From an uncultured Collinsella sp. (GTDB lineage: Bacteria; Actinomycetota; Coriobacteriia; Coriobacteriales; Coriobacteriaceae), in NCBI GenBank assembly GCA_900541235.1, contig UQIW01000001.1:186001-250000 (forward strand): DNA of 64,000 nt. Direction: 5' to 3'. This document shows positions 16,680-24,396 of the stretch, one piece after another; the stretch's first letter is position 1, and every line of letters begins with the position of its first letter. The position numbers and the translations under genes are program-made. The notes under the pieces were generated by a model. It saw only the letters and a program-made list of their open reading frames with translations. It made no database searches and was not told where the DNA came from.

Positions 16680-16919
16680 CTAAACTCGAACTAATCTAAA
16701 TGATTTGCTCAAACACTCTTCGAAAGCTCGTTTTTCACTCTGAGTAAAATGCCCTTCCCAGTCAGTCCACGAACAGGAAGGCAACTCACAACGAGCGGAG
16801 TCGAAGCCCTCTGCCGTCGGTCGTTCAAAATGCGCGATAACCTTTTCGATATCCCCATCTGTTATCAGGTCAGAATGAACGACCTCGGTACCGTCTTCGA
16901 ATGTCATATACGGGTACAT
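16680..16919 (-). CDS. Conserved hypothetical small protein
   Basis: A 79-residue protein beginning MYPYMTFEDGTEVVHSDL, with the middle AHFERPTAEGFDSARCELPSCSW. I recognise this as a small conserved hypothetical type seen in Firmicutes and gut Actinobacteria, without known function. The ATG at 16919 follows GAGGTGG; a longer frame to 16961 lacks a site. It lies at the upstream edge of the AT-rich island and may or may not be co-transcribed with the DUF2087 gene (about 80 bases away). Confidence 0.7.
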   Translation of the reverse strand: MYPYMTFEDGTEVVHSDLITDGDIEKVIAHFERPTAEGFDSARCELPSCSWTDWEGHFTQSEKRAFEECLSKSFRLVRV

Positions 16920-17094
16920 CACGTAAACCACCTCACAATCGTAAATCCAGTTTAGCATCAAGCTATTGCACCAAAGACAGCAAGCCCCCCTTGATGAGTT
17001 GATGGTATCTGTTAAATGTCACGTACGATTCACATCTGGTGGGTACCCTGATGGCTACATGAAACGAAGCAGATTTACACCGGGAGGACCCCGT

Positions 17095-18048
17095 ATGACA
17101 ACCAAGTACACCGACGCGCCGCGCACGCGCGTCATGACGCCGGCATCGCTCAACAACGGCGTGCACGAGAACCATTCCATCGGACAGACCATGGCCATCG
17201 CGCCCAAAAAGGGCCTGTTCGACGACATTTCCATTCCCCAGATCATCGCCGGCGCCGCGGCTGCCGCCACAAGCGTCGCGCTTGCTTCAAAGATCGGCAT
17301 TGCCGGCTCGGTGATTGGTGCCGCTGTGAGCTCAGTCATCACTGTTGTGTCCTCGCAGGTCTATCGCCACTTTATCTCCGCCAGCGCCGAAGCAATCAAG
17401 GGCACGCATGCCGCTGTCGACTACCCTGCCGGCGCCTACGAGCCCGTTGAGCCCGATGTCGAGGAGCACCTAGGTGGCGCCGCGACCACGCAGGAGATGC
17501 GCCAGGTTGCGGGACGCGCGACCACGGCGCGCGTCGCCCCCAACAGCCTGCGCGCCAAGGCGGCGGCAGAGCGCAGCCAGACACAAAAGAAGGTCATCGT
17601 CTTCTCGATCGCCATCGCCATCGTCGCGGTCATCGCCTGCGCCGGCGCCATCCTTATCACCACTGCCGGTGAGGGTCTGGGCGAGCGTCCCGAGCCAATC
17701 CTGTCGTCGCGCACGACCGAGAGCGATGCAAATGGCAACACTCAGCCGCAGGATCAGCAGGCACAGACGGACGACACGCAAGACAGTCCTACCTCTGCCA
17801 ATTCGTCCTCGAACACCCGAAACCAATCGCAGGGCACCGATTCCTCTATGGCCAACAGTGGCACGCCGTCCGGCACGACCGACTCAAGCCAAACGACTGA
17901 CGGTTCACAGCCGAACACGGGAGGCCAGACGAGCGACACCACGTCGGGAACGGGCACGGCAGACAGTAACAACACCAACAGCTCGAGCGGAACCGCTTCC
18001 GGCACGGCATCTGACAACTCGAGCCAAGGCACGGCATCGGGCAACTAA
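17095..18048 (+). CDS. Membrane-anchored protein with Ser/Thr-rich tail
   Basis: A 317-residue protein of unknown function. Residues about 45-90 are a hydrophobic Ala/Gly-rich stretch (IPQIIAGAAAAATSVALASK...GSVIGAAVSSVITVV), about 165-195 is a clear transmembrane segment (VIVFSIAIAIVAVIACAGAI), and the last 115 residues are a low-complexity Ser/Thr/Gly/Asn/Gln tail that is probably extracellular. ATG 17095 has GGGAGG upstream; the longer frame from 16966 is not supported. It is followed by an intrinsic terminator (18083-18117). The tail resembles stalk or wall-spanning regions of Gram-positive surface proteins, but no sorting signal is seen. Confidence 0.75.
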   Translation: MTTKYTDAPRTRVMTPASLNNGVHENHSIGQTMAIAPKKGLFDDISIPQIIAGAAAAATSVALASKIGIAGSVIGAAVSSVITVVSSQVYRHFISASAEAIKGTHAAVDYPAGAYEPVEPDVEEHLGGAATTQEMRQVAGRATTARVAPNSLRAKAAAERSQTQKKVIVFSIAIAIVAVIACAGAILITTAGEGLGERPEPILSSRTTESDANGNTQPQDQQAQTDDTQDSPTSANSSSNTRNQSQGTDSSMANSGTPSGTTDSSQTTDGSQPNTGGQTSDTTSGTGTADSNNTNSSSGTASGTASDNSSQGTASGN

Positions 18049-18082
18049 GCACGTTTGCCTCTCATAGATAACCGACCTGTAC

Positions 18083-18117
18083 AACGGGCGCGAATCGAAA
18101 GCGGTTCGCGCCCGTTT
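18083..18117 (+). terminator. Intrinsic terminator
   Basis: Arms AACGGGCGCGAA and TTCGCGCCCGTT form a long stem followed by TTTGCC, 35 bases after the stop at 18048. Confidence 0.8.
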
Positions 18118-18188
18118 GCCTTGGGCGCCGCCATGGCGAACGCCATGCGATGGTAAGATGCTTTACATGTGTAAAGAGGAGATTTGCC

Positions 18189-19496
18189 ATGAGCAAGACA
18201 ATAATTAGGCCCACGCTTTCGCTGGGCAACCACATCTATCTGTATCGCCTGCTGCGCGATGCGATTGGATGTGGCAAGCAAACGTTTATGACGCAGGTCG
18301 AGGAGGCGCTCGCCGCTGGCGACATGACCGCTTATGACCTGGGCTTCGAGTCCACGCGCGAGTTGCTCGAGGAACTCGACGACTGCATTAAGCTGACCGT
18401 CTTTAAAGGCGGCCGCCTGTATGCCACGGTCATCGCCAACGAGGCCTGGGATGCTGCGCTTGCCAAGGGCGAGGACAAGCCCAAGACCGCCAAGGGCGCC
18501 AAGCAGTCCTACAAAAAGAAAAAGCGCGGTGAGAAGGACCTCAAGGCCGTGCGCCCCAAGCACGTTAAGCGTCCCGAGCCCGAAGCCATGGTTGAAGCCG
18601 CGCCGGAACCCGAGCCCGAGACAGAGATCGAAGTCGCTATTGAGGTAACGGCAGAAGCCGAAACCGAAATCGCCGCCACGACCGATCCCAAAGTCATATC
18701 CGAGCAGGAAGCCACTGTGGAGCTCAACGAAGCGCCCAAGTCGACAACCGAAGAAGCCGCTGACCAACCCGAGCCGCCTGCGTTCCAAAACAGCGATGTC
18801 TTTGGCGACGAGGCCGAGGACGATCAGTCCGACGAGCCCACAGATCAAGACGCTACCGAGTCGGCGCCGGAACCCGAGACGCCGCAGCCCGCCATCTCGC
18901 TCACGGTCGTCTATGACCCCGAGAATGCCAATGCCGGCATCACCACCATGGCATCCACGCCCATCGAGGCAAAGTCGAGCGTCGAGAATGAGAGCGCGAC
19001 GCAGGTTGAGGTTGAAACTGAAGCTGCAGACGCGCCCGTCACCGTGAAGCCCGCAGATTCCACAATCAAGCCGAAGACGACGCTGGAGTTCGCACCCGTC
19101 ATCGAATCCGTGCCCGCCTCTGCTTGCGACCAAATTCCCGCACCGGCACCGGCTTCGGTACTCGCAGAGGCCCCAACCCCCGCACCCGTAGCGCCCGCCA
19201 TCCCCGAGGACTTCCCCGTCGATTTCGCAACCGAGGTCTTCTGCCCCGGCCCGCTTCTGCACCAGCTGTCGACCTATCTCCCCTACGGCGCCGATACCCT
19301 CGGCATTGTCGGCGAGTACTACTGGATCGCCCGCGAGCGCGGTACCATCGAGGCCGCGCGAAACCGCGCAAGCTTCCCCCTGCGCTACACGCAGGACGGC
19401 GAGCGCCACGAGGTTGCCGTGCGCATCCGCCGCAACACCACCGGCGGTCTCGGAGCCACCTGGACCATCGATAAAGTCGAAGAACCCGAGCAGTAA
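18189..19496 (+). CDS. Protein with N-terminal winged-helix-like domain and long acidic linker
   Basis: A 435-residue, probably cytosolic protein. Residues 1-95 (LGNHIYLYRLLRDAIG...YDLGFESTRELLEELDDCIKL) look like a small winged-helix fold, weakly reminiscent of LOTUS/OST-HTH domains. Then comes a lysine-rich stretch (KQSYKKKKRGEKDLK), a 230-residue low-complexity Glu/Pro/Ala linker, and a conserved-looking C-terminal domain of about 95 residues (FPVDFATEVFCPGPLLHQLSTYLPYGADTLGIVGEYYWIARE). Architecture suggests a nucleic-acid or RNA-metabolism role but this is a guess. ATG 18189 follows AGAGGAG; a perfect terminator follows the stop. Confidence 0.75.
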   Translation: MSKTIIRPTLSLGNHIYLYRLLRDAIGCGKQTFMTQVEEALAAGDMTAYDLGFESTRELLEELDDCIKLTVFKGGRLYATVIANEAWDAALAKGEDKPKTAKGAKQSYKKKKRGEKDLKAVRPKHVKRPEPEAMVEAAPEPEPETEIEVAIEVTAEAETEIAATTDPKVISEQEATVELNEAPKSTTEEAADQPEPPAFQNSDVFGDEAEDDQSDEPTDQDATESAPEPETPQPAISLTVVYDPENANAGITTMASTPIEAKSSVENESATQVEVETEAADAPVTVKPADSTIKPKTTLEFAPVIESVPASACDQIPAPAPASVLAEAPTPAPVAPAIPEDFPVDFATEVFCPGPLLHQLSTYLPYGADTLGIVGEYYWIARERGTIEAARNRASFPLRYTQDGERHEVAVRIRRNTTGGLGATWTIDKVEEPEQ

Positions 19497-19500
19497 CGAC

Positions 19501-19540
19501 AAACGGCTCAAATCCAAATCAGGATTTGAGCCGTTTTTAT
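19501..19540 (+). terminator. Intrinsic terminator
   Basis: Perfect arms AAACGGCTCAAATCC and GGATTTGAGCCGTTT around AAATCA, followed by TTATTTG, directly after the stop at 19496. Confidence 0.92.
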
Positions 19541-19566
19541 TTGTTGATGTTGCGTAACCAACAGCG

Positions 19567-19707
19567 AGCGGGCCGCAAGTGCCCCAGGTTGCCGTGAAAG
19601 AGGAGCGACGCGTACTTCGGTACGCGAGCGACGGCTTGAACGGCAAGATGGGGTGCTTGCGACCCGCGCAGCGTCGAGCAGTTACGCGGTTTGGAAAACC
19701 GCGTAAC
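19567..19707 (+). ncRNA. Structured intergenic element with cUUCGg tetraloop, copy 2
   Basis: This plus-strand copy has outer arms GCGGGCCGCAAGTGCCCCA (19568-19586) and TGGGGTGCTTGCGACCCGC (19649-19667), inner arms TTGCC/GGCAA, the conserved CGTGAAAGAGGAGCGA, the hairpin GCGTAC-TTCG-GTACGC (19610-19625), the conserved TTGAACG, then GCAGCGTCGA and the hairpin GTTACGCGG/CCGCGTAAC (19681-19707). The last hairpin ends three bases before the convergent ettA stop codon. As in copy 1, it follows a gene and its terminator on the same strand and runs into the 3' end of an opposing gene. I do not recognise it as a named RNA family. Confidence 0.7.
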
Positions 19708-19710
19708 GAT

Positions 19711-21390
19711 CTAGTCGCGCGTCAGCTTACGGTGGATACGATGCGGCTGGGCTGCGTCCTCGCCAAGGCGCTCGATGCGGTTGGCCTGATAGGCCTCGAA
19801 GTTGCCCTCAAACCAATACCAGTTGCCCGGATTCTCGTCGGTGCCCTCCCACGCTAGAATGTGCGTGGCGACGCGGTCCAGGAACATACGGTCGTGGCTA
19901 ATGACCACCGAGCAGCCCGGGAACTCGAGCAGCGCCGCTTCGAGCGAGGACAGCGTCTCGACGTCGAGGTCATTCGTGGGCTCGTCGAGAAGCAGCAGGT
20001 TGCCGCCCTGCTTGAGCGTAAGCGCCAAGTTCAGACGGTTGCGCTCGCCACCGGAGAGTACGCCGGCGCGCTTCTGCTGGTCCTGGCCTTTAAAGCCAAA
20101 GCTCGCCACATAAGCACGGCTCGGAACCTCGGTCTCACCGACCATCATGTGGTCCAGGCCATCCGAGACGACCTCCCACAGGTTCTTATCGGGGTCGATG
20201 CCGGAACGGTTCTGATCGACATAGGAGATCTTGACGGTCTCGCCCACCTCGAGCTCGCCCGAAGTCAGCGGCTCCAGGCCCACGATGGTCTTGAAGAGCG
20301 TAGTCTTGCCCACACCGTTGGGGCCGATGACGCCCACGATGCCGTTACGCGGCAGGGTGAACGAAAGGTCGTCGATGAGCACACGGCCATCGAACTCCTT
20401 GTGCAGATGATGGGCCTCGAGCACCTTGTTGCCCAAACGCGGGCCCACAGGGATGCGGATGTCGGTCCAGTCGAGCTTCTGGCTTGCGCGGGCCTCGGCC
20501 TCCATCTCCTCGTAGCGAGCCAGACGGGCCTTGTTCTTTGCCTGGCGAGCCTTGGGCGAGCTGCGTACCCACTCGAGCTCGGCCTCCATGCGCTTGGCGA
20601 GCTTGGCGTCGCGGTTGCCCTGCGCCTCGATACGGGCGGCCTTGGTCTCCAGATACGTGGAGTAGTTGCCCTTGTAGGGATAAAGGTGACCGCGGTCGAC
20701 CTCGCAGATCCACTCGGCAACGTTATCCAGGAAGTAGCGATCGTGCGTGACGGCAAGCACCGCGCCCTGGTAGTTGTGCAGGAAGTGCTCGAGCCACAGG
20801 ATCGACTCGGCGTCCAGGTGGTTCGTGGGCTCGTCGAGCAGCAGCAGGTCGGGAGCTTCGAGCAGCAGCTTGCACAGGGCCACGCGACGGCGCTCGCCGC
20901 CAGAGAGCACGTTGACCGGCATGTCGGAATCGGGCAGCTGCAGGGCGTCCATGGCCTGGCCGAGCTTGGAATCGATATCCCAGCCGTCGGCGGCGTCGAT
21001 CTCGTCCTGGAGCTTTCCCATCTCGGCCATGAGGGCGTCCATGTCGCAATCCGGGTCGCACATCTCCTCGCCGATCTTGTTGAAGCGATCGACCTTGGCG
21101 ATCATGTCGCCAAATGCCATGCGCACGTTCTCGATGACGGTCTTGTCGTCGTCGAGCGGCGGCTCCTGCTGCAGGATACCCACGGTGTAGCCGGGGGTGA
21201 GCTTGGCATCGCCGTTGGAGACCTCCTCGATGCCGGCCATGATCTTGAGCAGGGTCGACTTGCCCATACCGTTGGGGCCCACGACGCCGATCTTGGCACC
21301 GGGGTAGAAGCTCAGGGTCACGTCGTCAAGGATCACCTTGTCGCCATGGGCCTTGCGAGCCTGATACATCTGATAAATGAACTCCGCCAC
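19711..21390 (-). CDS. ettA: Energy-dependent translational throttle protein EttA (ABC-F)
   Basis: A 559-residue ABC-F protein with two ATP-binding domains and no membrane segment. Domain 1 has GPNGMGKST and LSGGERRR, with DEPTNHLD; domain 2 has GPNGVGKTT, LSGGERNR and DEPTNDLD. The linker (about 240-320, AQGNRDAKLAKRMEAELEWVRSSPKARQAKNKARLARYEE) is the P-site tRNA-interaction motif region of EttA. EttA gates translation elongation in response to ATP/ADP at the ribosome E site. GTG 21390 gives the family N terminus AEFIYQMYQARKAHGDK with GGAG 8 bases upstream; the ATG two codons earlier is too close to that site. Its stop abuts structured element copy 2. Confidence 0.94.
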   Translation of the reverse strand: MAEFIYQMYQARKAHGDKVILDDVTLSFYPGAKIGVVGPNGMGKSTLLKIMAGIEEVSNGDAKLTPGYTVGILQQEPPLDDDKTVIENVRMAFGDMIAKVDRFNKIGEEMCDPDCDMDALMAEMGKLQDEIDAADGWDIDSKLGQAMDALQLPDSDMPVNVLSGGERRRVALCKLLLEAPDLLLLDEPTNHLDAESILWLEHFLHNYQGAVLAVTHDRYFLDNVAEWICEVDRGHLYPYKGNYSTYLETKAARIEAQGNRDAKLAKRMEAELEWVRSSPKARQAKNKARLARYEEMEAEARASQKLDWTDIRIPVGPRLGNKVLEAHHLHKEFDGRVLIDDLSFTLPRNGIVGVIGPNGVGKTTLFKTIVGLEPLTSGELEVGETVKISYVDQNRSGIDPDKNLWEVVSDGLDHMMVGETEVPSRAYVASFGFKGQDQQKRAGVLSGGERNRLNLALTLKQGGNLLLLDEPTNDLDVETLSSLEAALLEFPGCSVVISHDRMFLDRVATHILAWEGTDENPGNWYWFEGNFEAYQANRIERLGEDAAQPHRIHRKLTRD

Positions 21391-21474
21391 AGTCATTTCT
21401 CCTTATCTAGCTGCGGAAATCTTCTCCCCCTCTCCGTTTTGGAAAAAGCGGAGAGGCAGTTCGCGCGTTCTAAT

Positions 21475-21502
21475 AAAAAGGGGCATGGTTGCCCACACCC
21501 CC
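21475..21502 (-). terminator. Terminator of the sdpR-sdpI-like operon
   Basis: The minus strand reads GGGGTGTGGGCAACCATGCCCC followed by TTTTTATTAG, 65 bases after the SdpI-like stop. A second hairpin, CCTCTCCG/CGGAGAGG (21429-21456 region), lies between it and ettA. Confidence 0.7.
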
Positions 21503-21567
21503 TAATACTACCTGGGAAAAGTCCCCCGGAACATACTATGAACTGCGTACGCTAGTTTTCCGCAACC

Positions 21568-22272
21568 TTAACGACCGGCTCGCTGCGATTTGCGCCACAA
21601 CAGATACGAGTAGACGTAGACGGCTCCAACCGAACCAAACGCCAGAACCGCAATCACCGCGGCGACGACTTCACTCGAAAGCACGCTGCCTGCCACGCCC
21701 ATCACAATCAGGCCAATACCTAGCACCATAAAGCAGGCGCCGCCAAAACGCTGCGTACGGCGCCAGTTCTCGGGATCGGCAAGCGCCCAGGGTGTCTTGA
21801 TACCGAGCGTATAGTTCTGCTTCACACGCGGCAAGTAGTTGCCTACGCCGATGAACAGCAAACCGACAACACCGGAAATCAGCACGTTAACCGAACCGAC
21901 CGCCGGCACCACGCCCCAGACCGTAAGCTCTCCCAGCCAGCTTATGGCGCACATGAACAAGGTGAAGGCGATTACGAAGCCCTGGTAGAACTTGCCCGAG
22001 GTTCGATATGCCTCACCTTTGGGGTCGATGCGCGGCACCACGCAGAACATTGCGAGAAGCGCCAGAGGCAGCACGCCGAGCGCGGAGGCCATCCAGCTAG
22101 GACCCCAACCGTCGACGGCGCCGTTCGCGCCCCAGTGCGTGGGAATCTGCGCAGGCAAGCTCGGCATCACCATGAGGTGCGCTACAACATTAATAGCGCA
22201 GACCACAACAAGCATGGCCCACACGCGCGACGATACCCCCGTGGCGTGAATGCCCTTGTTTTCGTTATTCAT
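21568..22272 (-). CDS. SdpI-family membrane protein
   Basis: A 234-residue protein with six to seven hydrophobic helices and the DUF1648/SdpI pattern: MPSLPAQIPTHWGANGAVDGWGP near the N terminus, and PRVKQNYTLGIKTPWALADPENWRRTQRFGG, the SdpI signature. In B. subtilis SdpI gives immunity to the SdpC toxin and senses it for SdpR; most homologues have unknown roles. ATG 22272 overlaps the end of the upstream ArsR-type regulator by 8 bases, with AAGG upstream. No SdpC-like toxin is visible in the window. Confidence 0.88.
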   Translation of the reverse strand: MNNENKGIHATGVSSRVWAMLVVVCAINVVAHLMVMPSLPAQIPTHWGANGAVDGWGPSWMASALGVLPLALLAMFCVVPRIDPKGEAYRTSGKFYQGFVIAFTLFMCAISWLGELTVWGVVPAVGSVNVLISGVVGLLFIGVGNYLPRVKQNYTLGIKTPWALADPENWRRTQRFGGACFMVLGIGLIVMGVAGSVLSSEVVAAVIAVLAFGSVGAVYVYSYLLWRKSQRAGR

Positions 22273-22543
22273 CCTTATCACCTTCCGTGTTTGTAAAGCC
22301 CATAAACCAACCGATCAAGTCCTGCATGACGGTGGTGTTTAAGCTGTATACGATGTTTTGGCCATGGCGCTCGTCGGTCACCAACCCGGCGTTTTTGAGC
22401 GTCGCCAAGTGATGGCTCAGCGACGGCTTACTGATATCGAAATGCTCGGCAAGCTCCCCCGCCGTGCAATTGCCCTCGCGCAGCAACTCCAAAATGCGCC
22501 GTCGCGTTGGATCGGCAAGCGCCTTAAAACCCTCTCCCGGCAT
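22265..22543 (-). CDS. ArsR/SdpR-type transcriptional repressor
   Basis: A 92-residue winged-helix regulator: FKALADPTRRRILELLREGNCTAGELAEHFDISKPSLSHHLATLKNAGLV is a classical ArsR-family HTH. No metal-binding Cys pair is present, consistent with the SdpR branch, which is controlled by titration at the membrane through SdpI. ATG 22543 follows AGGAGGTCTT. It is translationally coupled to the SdpI-like gene. A dyad TTAGA-N5-TCTAA just upstream (22592-22606) is the likely autoregulatory operator. Confidence 0.88.
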   Translation of the reverse strand: MPGEGFKALADPTRRRILELLREGNCTAGELAEHFDISKPSLSHHLATLKNAGLVTDERHGQNIVYSLNTTVMQDLIGWFMGFTNTEGDKDE

Positions 22544-22591
22544 AAGACCTCCTCTCATCATCTCTCATGACGCGCACACTATACTCGATAT

Positions 22592-22606
22592 TTAGATGTT
22601 TGTCTA
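22592..22606. promoter_or_regulatory. Candidate operator of the SdpR-like repressor
   Basis: The dyad TTAGA-TGTTT-GTCTAA lies 50 bases upstream of the repressor start in an AT-rich promoter region, and a further TCTAA half-site follows at 22611-22615. ArsR/SdpR-type repressors bind such short dyads and autoregulate. Confidence 0.5.
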
Positions 22607-22722
22607 ACTGTCTAATCGCAATGCTTCAAACCACATCAAAGCAAACGCCATCGCAACCTATGGGCGATTACCTATAATGGCGATAGCTAAAACACGACCT
22701 GCTTCCCCATCGGAGGATATTT

Positions 22723-23520
22723 ATGACCGAAACCACAGCCGCAACTCCCATCGAGACACGCGACACCAAGCTCGAGATCATCATGGGCCGCGAGGCACTC
22801 GATAAGCTCGCCGATGCTACGGTGTTGGTGCTCGGCTGCGGAGGCGTGGGCTCCAACTGCTGCGAGGCACTCGCCCGCGGCGGCATTGGTCATTTCGTCA
22901 TTCTGGACAAGGACATCGTCGCGCCCAGCAATATCAATCGCCAGGCTATCGCCTTTCACAGCACCATCGGCAAGCGCAAGGTCGATGTTATGGAAGCCAT
23001 GATCCACGACATCAATCCAGCCGCTACCGTCATCAAGCGCACCGAATACCTGTTGAGCGACAATATCGACGAATTTTTCGCGCGCGTTTTGGAGCAGACA
23101 GACGGCAAGCTCGACTACGTCGTCGACGCCATCGATACCATCTCGGCCAAGCTTACCATTGCCAAATATGCTCAGGACCACGACATTCGTCTGGTTAGCT
23201 CCATGGGCGGGGCCAACAAGCTCCATCCCGAGTGCCTCCGCTTTGCCGACATTTTCGATACGGTACGTGACCCCATGAGCCGCATCATGCGCAAAGAATG
23301 TAAGAAGCGCGGAATCAAGAGCCTACATGTACTGTTTAGCTGCGAGGAATCGGTTAAGACACAGCCCCGCGACCCTTCCAATATCCACGAGCGTACCGAG
23401 CTAGGAACCGCCAGCTTTATGCCGCCCATCATGGGTCAGATGATTGCCGGCGAGGTTATCCGCCAGATCAGCGGCCGCGGCACCGAACGTGTACGCTCCG
23501 ATGGCCAGCGCCTGGACTAG
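22723..23520 (+). CDS. tcdA: tRNA threonylcarbamoyladenosine dehydratase
   Basis: A 265-residue E1-like (ThiF/MoeB fold) enzyme that cyclises t6A37 in tRNA to ct6A using ATP. It has the nucleotide motif LGCGGVGSNCCEALARGGIG, the DKDIVAPSNINRQ segment typical of TcdA (NxNRQ), the VVDAIDT strand, and the late conserved LGTASFMPPIMGQMIAGEVI. ATG 22723 follows GGAGGATATTT. It heads a two-gene unit with tatD 14 bases downstream. Confidence 0.92.
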   Translation: MTETTAATPIETRDTKLEIIMGREALDKLADATVLVLGCGGVGSNCCEALARGGIGHFVILDKDIVAPSNINRQAIAFHSTIGKRKVDVMEAMIHDINPAATVIKRTEYLLSDNIDEFFARVLEQTDGKLDYVVDAIDTISAKLTIAKYAQDHDIRLVSSMGGANKLHPECLRFADIFDTVRDPMSRIMRKECKKRGIKSLHVLFSCEESVKTQPRDPSNIHERTELGTASFMPPIMGQMIAGEVIRQISGRGTERVRSDGQRLD

Positions 23521-23534
23521 CGGAGCGCGCCGAG

Positions 23535-24317
23535 ATGGAGCCCCAGTTATTTGATGCACACTGCCATCTTGATTTAATGGCTCACCCGGGCGCCGTTGCC
23601 GATGAGGCAACGGCGCTGGGCTTGGCTCTATTTGATTGCGGCGTCGATCCACGCGGCTTCGCTAGCGCACATGGGCGAGCCCGTCGCCTTCCCACCGTCA
23701 TCAAGGGCATCGGCCTCCATCCCTGGTGGCTCGCCGACGGCCGCTGCGGTCCTGCCGAAGTCAATCTGCTTTGCGAAGTTGCTGCCCAAGAGCGCTACAT
23801 CGGCGAAGTCGGACTCGACTTTTCCGCGCGCTTTGCTGGAAGTGAGCCGCTACAAATACAGGCACTTGACCGGCTCTGCGATGCGCTCGTGCGGCATCCT
23901 CTTACCGGGCGCGTGATATCAATTCACGCCGTTCGTTCAGCAGGAGCCGTACTGGACGTCCTCGAATCGCATGGACTACTCATCCCAAACCCCGACTCCC
24001 CCGCTATCATCTTCCACTGGTTTAGCGGTACTTCGGACGAACTCGTCCGCGCGCGAAACGCAGGCTGCTATTTTTCCGTGAACGAGCGTATGCTCGCCAC
24101 CAAGCGCGGTCGCGAATATGCCCGACAGATTCCACTCGGCCGTCTGCTGCTCGAGACCGATGCGCCGGCCGAACCAAACACAGAAACAAGCGCGCAGTCG
24201 CTCATCAGATCGCTCGCAAGGACCTCGATGCGCATTGCCTCACTCAAAAGCTGTGACGCAAAGCGCATCGAGTCGGTAGTTTTAGCAAATGCGCACTCCG
24301 TTTTTGACCTTCGCTAA
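23535..24317 (+). CDS. TatD-family metal-dependent hydrolase
   Basis: A 260-residue TIM-barrel hydrolase. It shows the N-terminal metal pair FDAHCHLD, GIGLHPWW, GEVGLDF (Glu ligand), VISIHAV, FHWFSG, and LLLETDAP with the catalytic Asp. TatD proteins are Mg-dependent deoxyribonucleases or phosphoesterases. The ATG at 23535 follows GGAGCGC directly behind tcdA. The sequence is more divergent than typical TatD (for example FHWFSG in place of FHCFSG), so substrate is uncertain. Confidence 0.88.
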   Translation: MEPQLFDAHCHLDLMAHPGAVADEATALGLALFDCGVDPRGFASAHGRARRLPTVIKGIGLHPWWLADGRCGPAEVNLLCEVAAQERYIGEVGLDFSARFAGSEPLQIQALDRLCDALVRHPLTGRVISIHAVRSAGAVLDVLESHGLLIPNPDSPAIIFHWFSGTSDELVRARNAGCYFSVNERMLATKRGREYARQIPLGRLLLETDAPAEPNTETSAQSLIRSLARTSMRIASLKSCDAKRIESVVLANAHSVFDLR

Positions 24318-24396
24318 CCCCTGTGGGCAAAAATGCCAAGGGACATGCGAATCGCACAACGCAGTCCCTATTGGTAGGCAGTACAATTCGGCAGCA

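Noticed and set aside
16663..16700. Tandem TTCGA motifs considered as an operator upstream of the DUF2087 gene
   Set aside because: Part of the repeat is the coding end and stop of the neighbouring small gene, and the spacing is not dyad-symmetric.
18045..19646. 533-codon minus-strand frame opposite the acidic-linker protein
   Set aside because: Low-complexity Gly/Arg-rich translation mirrors the repetitive Glu/Pro codons of the plus-strand gene, and it runs through a clear terminator and the structured element.
19861..21555. 564-codon open frame opposite ettA
   Set aside because: Antisense shadow; the minus strand encodes a complete ABC-F protein.
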